This document shows positions 15,041 through 23,213 of a stretch of DNA of 43,937 bases, in pieces; position 1 is the first letter of the stretch, and each line of letters begins with the position of its first letter. A program made the position numbers and the translations under genes. The stretch covers positions 1 through 43,937 of the forward strand of contig CACYJP010000001.1 in NCBI GenBank assembly GCA_902774725.1. Direction: 5' to 3'. The notes under the pieces are model-generated. The model worked only from the letters and a program-made list of their open reading frames with translations. It did not search any database and was not told the DNA's origin. The stretch is from an uncultured Lachnospiraceae bacterium (GTDB lineage: Bacteria; Bacillota; Clostridia; Lachnospirales; Lachnospiraceae).

Positions 15041-18000
15041 TTGTCTCCGGAGCAGTTATTGTAAGCTTTCCGTCTACAAATGTTATTTCATAGTTTTTGT
15101 CTGCATCACAAGCTGCGCTGACCTTATAGGTTCCGGCGTCCTCTCCTGCAACACGTGTAACCTTGATATTCTTAAGGCTTTCGCCATCAACAAGACCTGT
15201 TACTGAATACTTAAATGTAGGATCAGCTTCTCCAGCCTTCTTTGTAGCATCCTCAACCTTTACTGTTACAGCCTTCGGAGCGATAACAACCTTGGCATCC
15301 TCTTCCTGAACCTCATAGTTATCGTTATCTTCAAGCATTCCGGCAAGCTCTTCATCTACTATAGATGCACTCACCTTATACACACCTGCGTCCTTAACTG
15401 TCTTGCCCTCAATGGTTACTCCAACAACAGTATCCATTTTTTCAGCATAGTATTCTGCCACTTCGTCGTCCTGTACATTTTCAAATCCGACGATCTTACC
15501 GACAACGTCTTCTACTTTAACTTCCTTACCGTCATAAACCTTTGTTATATCTTCAGCTGTTACTGTAAGAGGCTGCGGCTCGATAGTTGCTTTTGCAAAA
15601 AGATCACCTGCCCAGTAATCCGGAGCTTCTTCCTCCTTTGTAAATCTCTTATCAGAGAGATAGATATAGTTAGGCTTATCACCGTTTTCATCAACGTAAA
15701 CATAGTTTCCGAGCTTTGTATCTCCAACGCCGTTTGCAACACCAGTTATTATTACCTCTTTAGCAGCAAGCTCGTCCTTTTCCTCATACTCTACATCGCC
15801 AGACTCAACAGTTCCAATTACGTCTGTAAAGTTTATTTCTTCGCCCTCGATACCGGTCTTTACTTTAATTTGTGAATCAACAAAGCAGGTTCCATCATAT
15901 GTTCTGTTCTCTGCAGAAGCAGCGATATATGATTTATGATCGAATTCTTCTGACTTTGAATTAACATCATAAAGTAACTTAGAAAATACTGTAACATTTG
16001 TTCCTGCTATATGTCCTTCTTTATCTTTGTCAAATGTTACTGTGTAGTTGTCAGGATTTGCAGCACTTCCTTCGTACTCGAGTATCTTAACTGCTTTAAG
16101 CTGTTCATCAGTCAGCTTAACAGGACGGTAACTATCTTCGAACTCAAGTTCACCTTCATCATAAAGAACCTTGTTCGAATCAGCCCTGTCCAGTGTAGCC
16201 ACGAAGGTTATCATGAGATTGCCCTCGGATTTTCCTTCGATTTCAGGAGCTTCAATTACATCATACACAAGGATATCTGTCTTGGCATCATACTCTTTAT
16301 TCGCATAAAGAGAAGGATTCTTGATTTCATATGGGTTTATAGTAAATGCCAATATACCATCAAATGTCTTCGGTGTCTCTGTATCCGGATCTTCGTATCC
16401 ATATTCATCAGGATTATAGGTTACCTTGTAATAAACATAATATGAATCGACGTCTCCATCTTTATCTCTTTTTACATCGGTAAATGCAGGGAGCTCATCT
16501 GAATAATCCTTTTTATCACTAGAATACTGAATAGTAAACAAATCCTTATAATCTTCCGGATTAAAATCCTTTGAAAACTCAGGTGACTGAGGTTTACCAT
16601 TATATACAGTTTCGTTAAAAAGTCCAAACGGAAGGATAGTCCAAACTACTGAAGTGGTTCCGGTATAATTATTGAGTCCTTCGATTTGAACATAGTAAGC
16701 CCCCATTTCTGTTGCAGATTCGGTTCCGATTATTCGGTAATCCGGTTTTCTTGGACCGCCTGTGGCTTTTTCCTTTCCATTCCTCATATAGTTATAATCA
16801 CCATCAAAATCGCTGAGTGCAATCTGTGGCTCTATTTTTTCTCCGGTATACTCAAACTCAAAGCTCGAAGGATCATCATGTCCATTAAATAGAATCTTAA
16901 TAGAATCTTCCTTTATATCCTTCGGATTGATAGTAAGGGTACCCATGTCCCCTAACACGAGGTCATAATTTTCGTCAGTAGTTCTACGACTGATCTCTAT
17001 GTCATACTCTCCGGCATCAGTTGTTCTTCCACCGTCAGTTCTTTTATTTCCATTTACGAATCTGAGAGCATAGTCTATCTTCTCCTCGTCGCCCGGAATT
17101 ACACCTTCATCCTCAGCGACTCCTTCGTCTCCGGCTTTCTCAAAAACTACTTCAATTTCAGGAAGCGGTTCTGAGTATATCTTCTCATAATTTCCGGGAA
17201 CAGATATGCTCGCTTTTCTCTTTGTGATTGTAAAGTAAGCAGCATTTGAATAGAATGAGTAGTTTGGATATTTCTCGTTTAATTCATCCTGATTGTATTC
17301 GATCGAATACTTTCCTACATCCTGTCCTTCTTCACGGTATATCTCGATACCCTCAATAGTTTCACCCTCAGCGATCTGGGCTGAGATATCCTTGTAGGTA
17401 AGCTCAGGGTCTGTTTCAGGATTATTATCATAAACCTTTTCTACCTCATCCGATTCAAGCAAAACCGGTTTCTTTGAAATACAAGGATATGCAACATCGA
17501 TATAATCCTTATAGCCATTCATTCTTATCTTATATAAAACTATGTAATCCTTTTCTTCACCGTCCTCATCAAGGTTTACATCCTTGAGCATAGGAACCTC
17601 TGATACAGCCTGATCCTTATACTCTTCCCAGGCTGCTTCAGGATCACCGTTTATTTTCGCGCGAGTTTTTCTATCAAAGTCTTTAATCAGAATATACTGA
17701 TATTCCTTTTTTTCACTTTCATATTCACTTGAAGGTGTAGGATGAACCTCAAGTGCCTTATGCTCCTTGCCATCATACTCGCCTTCATATACATTTTCTT
17801 TTACTCTAAATGTACCTTCAACGATATTCCACTTGTCATTGATAATACCCTGATAATTTCCTTTTCCTCTGAACTCTACATCCACCGGTTCATCTTGAGG
17901 ATTCTTTAATGTTGTAACACCATAAAAAGCATAATCAGTATCATTAGTAAGCTTGTATGCAGCATTAGCCTCTGACGATGGATCATCAGGATTAAATGCG

Positions 18001-19079
18001 TTGCTTATTTTCTTACCATTATCATCAACCACTCTGGTTGTATAGTATAATTCGAATTTAGCTTCTACAGTCTTTCCTGTATACTCATATTCAAAACCGT
18101 TTTCTTCAGTTTTACCTGATGAACGCTTTGCAACAACAAGGACATCATCATCTGTAAGCTGCTTTCTTGTTATTTCAAACTCAGGTGAATTTTCCGCAAC
18201 TGTTATTTCATAGTTTGAATTCTTCTGAATGATATCAGAGAAATCATATGCATACTTTCCGACCGCCTCACCGGAGGTTCTCGCAAATATACCCTTCTTA
18301 AACATTCCGTTTTTGATATCATCCTCAGGAATGACCGGTGCCACATAGTCTTCAGGCTTTTCGTCAGGCTCACTCACCTCTACTTTATATTTGATAGTTG
18401 GATCAGCCTCACCATAAACCTTTGTCAGATCAGCATCCGGAGTTACGATTACAGGAATCTTATCTATGTTCCACTTCATATTTGAAACTGTACCTGAATA
18501 GTTTCCTTTTCCTGTTATGGATACATTGTAGCTACCTGCATTGGTTCCCTTAATCTTGCCGTTTACTGTAAAGTCTGTTCCTGCTTCAAGAGTAATAGGA
18601 TCCTCACCTTCTATTCCACTATCGTACAGAACTGTGTTTTCGATCTCCTCTCCGGCATAATAAATTGAATCAAACTTAAGGCTTATGTTATCACTCGTGA
18701 GCTCGATAGGACTTATCTTCCAGTTAAGTGTTACGTATCCATCATAACCACCATGACCGGAGATAGTAAGTATGTATTCTCCCGCCGCTGTAGCCTTTGG
18801 TGTAGTACCTACTTCTATCAAATAGTCAACACCTGCTGTAAGATTCACAGCTTCTCCCTCATCAGGCTGATAGACAACTACCGGTTCATACTCAGTACCT
18901 GTATAGGTGAATTCTGAAATAGCAAACGATGTATTTTCAGAAGTAAGTTGAATTATTTGTCCTGCTTCAACAATTGACACACCGATTCCGCTGAGATTCA
19001 TTGTGGTAAGTACCATAGCCACAGTGAGAACCCAGCTGATCACCTTGAACAGTCTCTTCCTTTCTCTTGTTTTTTGCAT
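14607..19079 (-). CDS. Secreted MBG/YDG multidomain protein with C-terminal GWWY wall-binding repeats
   Basis: A 1490-residue protein. The N-terminus has a basic stretch and hydrophobic core (KVISWVLTVAMVLTTMNL), a signal peptide. Most of the protein is a chain of MBG and YDG-type modules, recognisable by phrases such as KVYGEADPTIKYKV, KVYDNNPETDPELTY, KVYDGKEVKVEDVVG and KAGEADPTFKYSVTGL. The last 145 residues are aromatic repeats of the glucan/choline-binding type (GSWKQNANGWWFEDESGWY, then KIDGLWYYFG), which hold proteins non-covalently on the cell wall or on glycans. The start has AGGAG upstream. A -10 element TATAAT lies at 19,175-19,180. The 3' 430 bp are almost identical to those of the 1695-residue gene at 23,214. 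Function is probably adhesion or cell-surface structure; ligands are unknown. Confidence 0.85.
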   Translation of the reverse strand: MQKTRERKRLFKVISWVLTVAMVLTTMNLSGIGVSIVEAGQIIQLTSENTSFAISEFTYTGTEYEPVVVYQPDEGEAVNLTAGVDYLIEVGTTPKATAAGEYILTISGHGGYDGYVTLNWKISPIELTSDNISLKFDSIYYAGEEIENTVLYDSGIEGEDPITLEAGTDFTVNGKIKGTNAGSYNVSITGKGNYSGTVSNMKWNIDKIPVIVTPDADLTKVYGEADPTIKYKVEVSEPDEKPEDYVAPVIPEDDIKNGMFKKGIFARTSGEAVGKYAYDFSDIIQKNSNYEITVAENSPEFEITRKQLTDDDVLVVAKRSSGKTEENGFEYEYTGKTVEAKFELYYTTRVVDDNGKKISNAFNPDDPSSEANAAYKLTNDTDYAFYGVTTLKNPQDEPVDVEFRGKGNYQGIINDKWNIVEGTFRVKENVYEGEYDGKEHKALEVHPTPSSEYESEKKEYQYILIKDFDRKTRAKINGDPEAAWEEYKDQAVSEVPMLKDVNLDEDGEEKDYIVLYKIRMNGYKDYIDVAYPCISKKPVLLESDEVEKVYDNNPETDPELTYKDISAQIAEGETIEGIEIYREEGQDVGKYSIEYNQDELNEKYPNYSFYSNAAYFTITKRKASISVPGNYEKIYSEPLPEIEVVFEKAGDEGVAEDEGVIPGDEEKIDYALRFVNGNKRTDGGRTTDAGEYDIEISRRTTDENYDLVLGDMGTLTINPKDIKEDSIKILFNGHDDPSSFEFEYTGEKIEPQIALSDFDGDYNYMRNGKEKATGGPRKPDYRIIGTESATEMGAYYVQIEGLNNYTGTTSVVWTILPFGLFNETVYNGKPQSPEFSKDFNPEDYKDLFTIQYSSDKKDYSDELPAFTDVKRDKDGDVDSYYVYYKVTYNPDEYGYEDPDTETPKTFDGILAFTINPYEIKNPSLYANKEYDAKTDILVYDVIEAPEIEGKSEGNLMITFVATLDRADSNKVLYDEGELEFEDSYRPVKLTDEQLKAVKILEYEGSAANPDNYTVTFDKDKEGHIAGTNVTVFSKLLYDVNSKSEEFDHKSYIAASAENRTYDGTCFVDSQIKVKTGIEGEEINFTDVIGTVESGDVEYEEKDELAAKEVIITGVANGVGDTKLGNYVYVDENGDKPNYIYLSDKRFTKEEEAPDYWAGDLFAKATIEPQPLTVTAEDITKVYDGKEVKVEDVVGKIVGFENVQDDEVAEYYAEKMDTVVGVTIEGKTVKDAGVYKVSASIVDEELAGMLEDNDNYEVQEEDAKVVIAPKAVTVKVEDATKKAGEADPTFKYSVTGLVDGESLKNIKVTRVAGEDAGTYKVSAACDADKNYEITFVDGKLTITAPETNYKNEWVDGQWYDADGKTDYVPKGSWKQNANGWWFEDESGWYPVQCWQKIDGLWYYFGVSGYMAASEWIDGWWCDADGACRYEYQASWKQDSNGWWYEDTSGWYAKSSWQKIDNIWYYFGNDGYVVTNQYVDGYWVNSNGAWAE

Positions 19080-19174
19080 AAAAAAAATCTCCTTTCCGGA
19101 ATTGAGCCACCCTTAAAAGTATGATACCACCTTCACTTAAAGAGAATTCTTTCAACCCCATTTAATTTTAAATA

Positions 19175-19200
19175 ATTATACCACATTCTCTCTATTTTTA
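19175..19200 (-). promoter_or_regulatory. Promoter region of the 1490-residue surface protein gene
   Basis: On the minus strand a perfect TATAAT (complement of 19,175-19,180) lies about 95 bp upstream of the start. The best -35 candidate, TTGGAT, is about 19 bp upstream of it, so the -35 is weak and activation is possible. The gap 19,080-19,449 also holds a 10-bp hairpin, an operator-like dyad and the divergent promoter, listed separately. Confidence 0.5.
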
Positions 19201-19212
19201 TCCAATACCAAA

Positions 19213-19244
19213 TGTGGCGTATCCTCCGAAAAGAATACGCCACA
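19213..19244. other. Perfect 10-bp hairpin in the divergent intergenic region
   Basis: TGTGGCGTAT pairs perfectly with ATACGCCACA across a 12-base loop, and a second small dyad (ACACC...GGTGT) overlaps its right arm. It lies upstream of the minus-strand promoter and has no T-run, so it is not a good terminator. It may be a protein-binding dyad or part of a small RNA. Confidence 0.45.
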
Positions 19245-19330
19245 CCGTTATGGTGTAAAGAGAGAAATGGTTTTTTATAGATCAATTATTTGATCAAATA
19301 CATTATACTATTTATTTCTTCAAAAAAAAC

Positions 19331-19345
19331 GTGACAATATGTCAC
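19331..19345. promoter_or_regulatory. Operator-like inverted repeat GTGACA-ATA-TGTCAC
   Basis: A perfect 6-bp inverted repeat with a 3-bp spacer, 55 bp upstream of the -35 of the XRE-receiver gene. The size fits a site for a dimeric helix-turn-helix protein, possibly the XRE-receiver protein itself. This is inference from position and symmetry. Confidence 0.45.
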
Positions 19346-19399
19346 ATATCCGAAAAACGCCCAAGTTTTATTGTACATTTTTATTTCAAAGCGTTAAAC

Positions 19400-19427
19400 T
19401 TGTAGTTAGAAATACTTGTAATATAAA
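19400..19427 (+). promoter_or_regulatory. Promoter of the XRE-receiver / histidine kinase operon
   Basis: TTGTAG (19,400-19,405), 16-bp spacer and TATAAA (19,422-19,427). Transcription would start near 19,434, giving a leader of only about 16 nt that just includes the GGAGA site of the XRE-receiver gene. Confidence 0.55.
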
Positions 19428-19449
19428 TAAGTTCTTTCGGAGACATTTT

Positions 19450-20034
19450 ATGGTTAAGAATTTTTCTTATAATTTAAAAAAGATCAGGTCTGAAAGAGGA
19501 GTCTCACAGCAACAGCTAGCTAACCTGCTTTTTGTTGACAGGTCCAGTATAGCCAATTGGGAAAGCGGACGCCGTGTTCCGGATGCCGTTATTATGTCCA
19601 GACTGGCTCAGTTTTTCAACGTTGATATCTCTTACTTTCTATCAGACGAAGAAATAGAAACTCCAAATGTAATTATAGTTGATGATGAGGAAATCATCCT
19701 GTCCGGTACTATTCCTGTTCTCACTGAAGCTATGCCTAATGCTTCTATTACAGGCTTCAACAGAGTTTCGGAGGTTCTTCAGTTTGCCGAAAATAACGAT
19801 ATCGATATCGCTTTTCTGGATATAGAGCTTGGAAAAAACAGCGGAATAGAGCTTTGTGAAAAGCTTCTGAGCATACGTCCGGTTACCAATGTCATCTTTC
19901 TTACAAGCTATCCGGGCTACTCTATTGATGCCTGGGATACAAAAGCAAGTGGTTTCCTTGTGAAACCGGCAAGTCTGGAGGATATTCAAAGCCAGCTAAA
20001 GAAGCTTCGCCATCCGGTCAAAGGGCTTTACTAG
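19450..20034 (+). CDS. XRE helix-turn-helix / response-regulator receiver fusion
   Basis: About 194 residues from the ATG at 19,450, chosen because GGAGA lies 6 nt upstream; the longer frame from 19,339 has no site and would start ahead of the promoter. Residues 7-62 are an XRE/Cro helix-turn-helix (RSERGVSQQQLANLLFVDRSSIANWESG). Residues 73-190 are a receiver domain with acidic pair Asp79/Asp80 (Asp78 also precedes), phospho-acceptor Asp124 (AFLDIE) and Lys172 (VKPAS). The order is unusual: DNA-binding first, receiver second, with no output domain after it. It lies 24 bp before a LytS-like kinase gene, its likely partner. Targets could include the divergent surface protein gene or its own promoter; this is inference. 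Confidence 0.85.
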   Translation: MVKNFSYNLKKIRSERGVSQQQLANLLFVDRSSIANWESGRRVPDAVIMSRLAQFFNVDISYFLSDEEIETPNVIIVDDEEIILSGTIPVLTEAMPNASITGFNRVSEVLQFAENNDIDIAFLDIELGKNSGIELCEKLLSIRPVTNVIFLTSYPGYSIDAWDTKASGFLVKPASLEDIQSQLKKLRHPVKGLY

Positions 20035-20058
20035 ACTATTCTTCCAAAGGAGTTCAAG

Positions 20059-21348
20059 ATGGATCAATACTTCATATACGAAATTATAAATATTGTATTT
20101 TCTTCAACAGGAATGATACTATCATTTTTTGGGCTTGTATTCTCATTATCCTTCAAGCACATGCAAAAAGCATATCGTACTGTTTTTATTATATTCTTTT
20201 CAATTTTGTTAGCCTATGCAACATCAAATGTTATCTTCCTGGTCAGTGTTGATCTACTCGATGAAAGCTTTGTCTTTTTGTCAAAACTATCATTATTTAT
20301 TGAGTCAATTTTTTCAGCATCATTAATGCCATTTATTACTATAACTATCCTTCTTATCACTTCAAAAAAGGCTATTACAAGTAAGATGCTCTGGGCTGAA
20401 ATATCACTGTTTTTTATATATGTTGTCCTTCTGATAATTACTCAGTTTACAACCTTTATTTATTACTTCACACCGGACAACGAATATCACAGAGGACCTT
20501 ATTATCCGCTACTACTAGTACCACCTGTCCTTATGATGATACTTAATCTCATCTTTTTGTTTATTAATCGAGCGAATATATCGAGAAAGAATCTTTTTTA
20601 CTTCACATCATACGCAGCTATCCCCCTCATATGTATGATAATTCAGATAGCTTTATACGGAATCCAGTTTATCATTATTGGAACAACCATATCATCCTTC
20701 CTTATGTTCAGGGCTGCACTTTCAGAACAGCTGATGCTATATGTAAGGCAACAGAATACCCTGGCAAAGCAGAAGACAGATATAATGCTCCTCCAGATGA
20801 GACCACATTTTATTTACAATACAATGTCCAGTATTTACTACCTCTGCGAACAGGATCCGAAGAAGGCTCAGACTTTAGTCGGAGACTTTACGTCTTATCT
20901 GAGAAAAAATATGAGCGCCATAGCAACGCATGAGCTCATACCATTTTCGGAGGAGCTCGAACACACAAGAGCATATCTCGCTGTTGAAAAGGCAAGATAC
21001 GAGAAGCTTTTGTTTGTCGATTATAAACCTGAGTATACTGATTTCTCACTTCCACCGCTAACACTTCAGCCTATCGTTGAGAACTCTATAAAGCATGGAC
21101 TGGACCAGGATCTGCCACCACTGCATGTGCAGGTTCATACATATCAAAAAGACGGAAATGTGTATATTGTGGTAAAGGATAACGGGCCGGGATATGACCC
21201 AACAGAGAATCAAACAGAGAATCTAAGGATAGTTCATATCGGATTAGACAGCGTTAAAGAACGACTGAAGCTCATGTGTAATGGCACAATAAAAATAGAG
21301 GCCGCCCAAGAAGGCGGCACAATAGTTACTATATGTATACCTAAGTGA
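20059..21348 (+). CDS. LytS/YehU-like membrane histidine kinase
   Basis: A 429-residue protein. Six or seven transmembrane segments fill residues 8-220. A short helical linker leads to the His_kinase motif LLQMRPHFIYNTMSSIYYL, with phosphorylated His250. The HATPase domain has N-box PLTLQPIVENSIKHGL, G1 motif VVKDNGPGYD and later HIGLDSVKERLKLM. These features define the LytS/AgrC-like kinases, which sense envelope or peptide signals through the membrane domain and usually pair with LytTR regulators; here the partner is an XRE-receiver protein. AAAGGAG precedes the start by 6 nt. The gene ends 8 bp from the convergent prepilin peptidase gene. Confidence 0.9.
   Translation: MDQYFIYEIINIVFSSTGMILSFFGLVFSLSFKHMQKAYRTVFIIFFSILLAYATSNVIFLVSVDLLDESFVFLSKLSLFIESIFSASLMPFITITILLITSKKAITSKMLWAEISLFFIYVVLLIITQFTTFIYYFTPDNEYHRGPYYPLLLVPPVLMMILNLIFLFINRANISRKNLFYFTSYAAIPLICMIIQIALYGIQFIIIGTTISSFLMFRAALSEQLMLYVRQQNTLAKQKTDIMLLQMRPHFIYNTMSSIYYLCEQDPKKAQTLVGDFTSYLRKNMSAIATHELIPFSEELEHTRAYLAVEKARYEKLLFVDYKPEYTDFSLPPLTLQPIVENSIKHGLDQDLPPLHVQVHTYQKDGNVYIVVKDNGPGYDPTENQTENLRIVHIGLDSVKERLKLMCNGTIKIEAAQEGGTIVTICIPK
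21301..21318 (-). terminator. GC-rich hairpin in the convergent overlap, possible terminator
   Basis: GCCGCC pairs with GGCGGC across a 6-base loop inside the 3' end of the kinase gene. On the minus strand a T-rich stretch (CTATTTTTATTG) follows after a few bases. Since only 8 bp separate the two convergent genes, this is the only visible candidate to end the prepilin peptidase transcript. Confidence 0.4.
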
Positions 21349-21356
21349 TATATCTG

Positions 21357-22190
21357 TTATTTACCAAATGTGTTAGGCATTGCATTTCTGATTATATTCA
21401 TATACCAGTCGATCAGCTGGTTTCCCACAAGGGTAGCCATAACAAGACCGATACATAGAGAAGGGCCAAACGGCATATGCTCCTTGCCGCCCTTCTTTTT
21501 TCTTGACATAAGAATTATTCCAATCACTGCTCCAACTATAAGTCCGATGAGGAATGCTATAAGAGTTCCTCTCCATCCAAGCAGAAGTCCTGCAGCAGCC
21601 ATAAGCTTTATATCACCACCGCCAAATGCACCTGCCACGAGCACTGTCACAACCAGCATAAATACGCTGACGGAGAAGAATCCGATGAGCCTCTGCTGCC
21701 AGGTGATTTCGAAAAGCATCTGACCGGAATCCGAAACAAATGATCCTATAAGGCTTATAATTCCGAGCACGAGAATGATCAGATTGAGTACAGGCGGTAT
21801 CTCCATTGTATCCATATCAACAAATGCTATTACAGTAAGCACTGCGAAAAAGATAAAGAGTATAGCTGCATCAAAGCTGGCGCCAAAGGTGTATCCAACC
21901 AGCCCGCCAAGCACTCCACCCAGCACTGCTGTTACAATAAATCTTCCTTTATACTCGGCATAAACATCCTTAAAGCCGATTCCTCGTTTTCCCTGTTCAA
22001 CTATTTTGGACTCCTCAAAGGCCTGTTTCTCAGCCTTTGTCATTTTTCCGTCCACGTCCTCGTCATACTCTTCCTGACTACGGACCATCGCAACCAGTCT
22101 TCTGATAACGACATTTAAACATAAGTAAAGGATTATTCCGACTACAGTCAGAACGATTGCCACTATTATTTTATCTGCATTTTGTCCCAT
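21357..22190 (-). CDS. A24-family prepilin peptidase (TadV/CpaA-like)
   Basis: About 277 residues from the ATG at 22,190, chosen because GGAGG lies 6 nt upstream; an upstream in-frame ATG at 22,268 has none. This is a polytopic membrane aspartyl protease. The two catalytic aspartates of the A24 family are present: Asp125 in AFVDMDTMEIP and Asp193 in FGGGDIKLMAAAG, and the conserved MPFGP follows near residue 238. The zinc-binding methyltransferase domain of classical PilD enzymes is missing. In its place there is one membrane segment and a charged loop (about 35-80). Such enzymes cut the leader of type IV pilin-like proteins; no pilin gene is in the window. Confidence 0.88.
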   Translation of the reverse strand: MGQNADKIIVAIVLTVVGIILYLCLNVVIRRLVAMVRSQEEYDEDVDGKMTKAEKQAFEESKIVEQGKRGIGFKDVYAEYKGRFIVTAVLGGVLGGLVGYTFGASFDAAILFIFFAVLTVIAFVDMDTMEIPPVLNLIILVLGIISLIGSFVSDSGQMLFEITWQQRLIGFFSVSVFMLVVTVLVAGAFGGGDIKLMAAAGLLLGWRGTLIAFLIGLIVGAVIGIILMSRKKKGGKEHMPFGPSLCIGLVMATLVGNQLIDWYMNIIRNAMPNTFGK

Positions 22191-22280
22191 ATCCAACCTC
22201 CATATCCTACCTGGAATTCTCTGATTTAGAGCCCAGAAGGACATTACAAGTTTAGCACAACAGATCATTATGAGTCAATC

Positions 22281-23045
22281 TTATAAGCTAACGACACCTT
22301 CCTCAGCCATTCTTCTTACCTCTTCCTTAGTGGTACCAAATACCGTAAGAACTGCCGCATAATTATCCTTGAAGAAGAAAAACTGACCTGCATACGCATT
22401 CTGTCCTCCAGCTGATGCTTTGAGGATATATCCATATCTGTTTTTTCCACCAAGATTTAGATTCACATCATCAATCTTTACCTCATATGAAGGATCGGCC
22501 ACACCTGCTGCAAATGAATCCTTATAGCTATCAACTATCTCCTTTTCTGTACGGCCTGATTCACTAATAGGCTTTTCCATATAAGCCACATCAAAAGTCA
22601 TTTCCTTCGTGTCTTCGACGTTCTGTCCCTGAACCTCTGTTACGACCTCTTTTTTAGACTTAAGTCTGTTAATCACCCTTGATTCACGACCGGCATATCC
22701 TGCAACAACCATATCAGAATCAAATCGAATCCTTATACCAAAGTACTCATTTCTATACGAATTCCCAGCCGTCTTTCCGGGCTTATAGCTATCACCGGAA
22801 AAAATCACAAAAAGTAAAACCATTATTCCAACAACGATGAGCACGCCAATTGCTATTACCGGCACTCCAACACTTTTCCTTATCGGAGGTGCACCGTATA
22901 CAGGATTGCCAGCCATAGGTCTGCTAACAAGCGGCCTTCTTCCCATAGACGCATCAACGTCCGGCCTCGTAGAATAATAATCTCCCTCTCCGCTATATTC
23001 CTCTCCCGGATTTATATAGCCATCATAATTACTTCCTTGATTCAT
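22281..23045 (-). CDS. Single-pass membrane protein with extracytoplasmic PsbP/LpqN-like domain
   Basis: A 254-residue protein. Residues 1-60 are a Gly/Tyr/Pro-rich cytoplasmic region (NYDGYINPGEEYSGEGDYY). One transmembrane segment spans about 62-84 (VPVIAIGVLIVVGIMVLLFVI cut short here). The outer part (about 95-254) contains SYRNEYFGIRIRFDSDM, the start of folds seen in PsbP/LpqN-like lipoproteins, though this is only a resemblance. It precedes the prepilin peptidase by about 90 bp on the same strand and likely shares its promoter at 23,100-23,128. I do not recognise a specific function. Confidence 0.6.
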   Translation of the reverse strand: MNQGSNYDGYINPGEEYSGEGDYYSTRPDVDASMGRRPLVSRPMAGNPVYGAPPIRKSVGVPVIAIGVLIVVGIMVLLFVIFSGDSYKPGKTAGNSYRNEYFGIRIRFDSDMVVAGYAGRESRVINRLKSKKEVVTEVQGQNVEDTKEMTFDVAYMEKPISESGRTEKEIVDSYKDSFAAGVADPSYEVKIDDVNLNLGGKNRYGYILKASAGGQNAYAGQFFFFKDNYAAVLTVFGTTKEEVRRMAEEGVVSL

Positions 23046-23099
23046 CCTTTCAACCTCTAATCCTTTCTAGTCTGCGTCTCCTAAAATTGCAAACCAGTT

Positions 23100-23128
23100 A
23101 TGCTAACATACACTCTTTTATAATGCAA
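23100..23128 (-). promoter_or_regulatory. Promoter of the membrane protein / prepilin peptidase operon
   Basis: On the minus strand TTGCAT (23,123-23,128), a 17-bp spacer and TAGCAT (23,100-23,105). It lies about 55 bp upstream of the 254-residue protein gene. Confidence 0.55.
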
Positions 23129-23158
23129 GTTTTTTTTGAAAAAAGCTACCATATATTT

Positions 23159-23197
23159 AAAAAAAGGTACCGTGTACCTGATTTGGTACACGGCACC
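23159..23197 (-). terminator. Rho-independent terminator of the 1695-residue surface protein gene
   Basis: Minus-strand arms GGTGCCGTGTACC and GGTACACGGTACC pair over 13 bp with one mismatch around a 6-base loop, followed by seven T. It lies 16 bp after the stop codon. Confidence 0.9.
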
Positions 23198-23213
23198 CAT
23201 ATTATGCAAGTTA

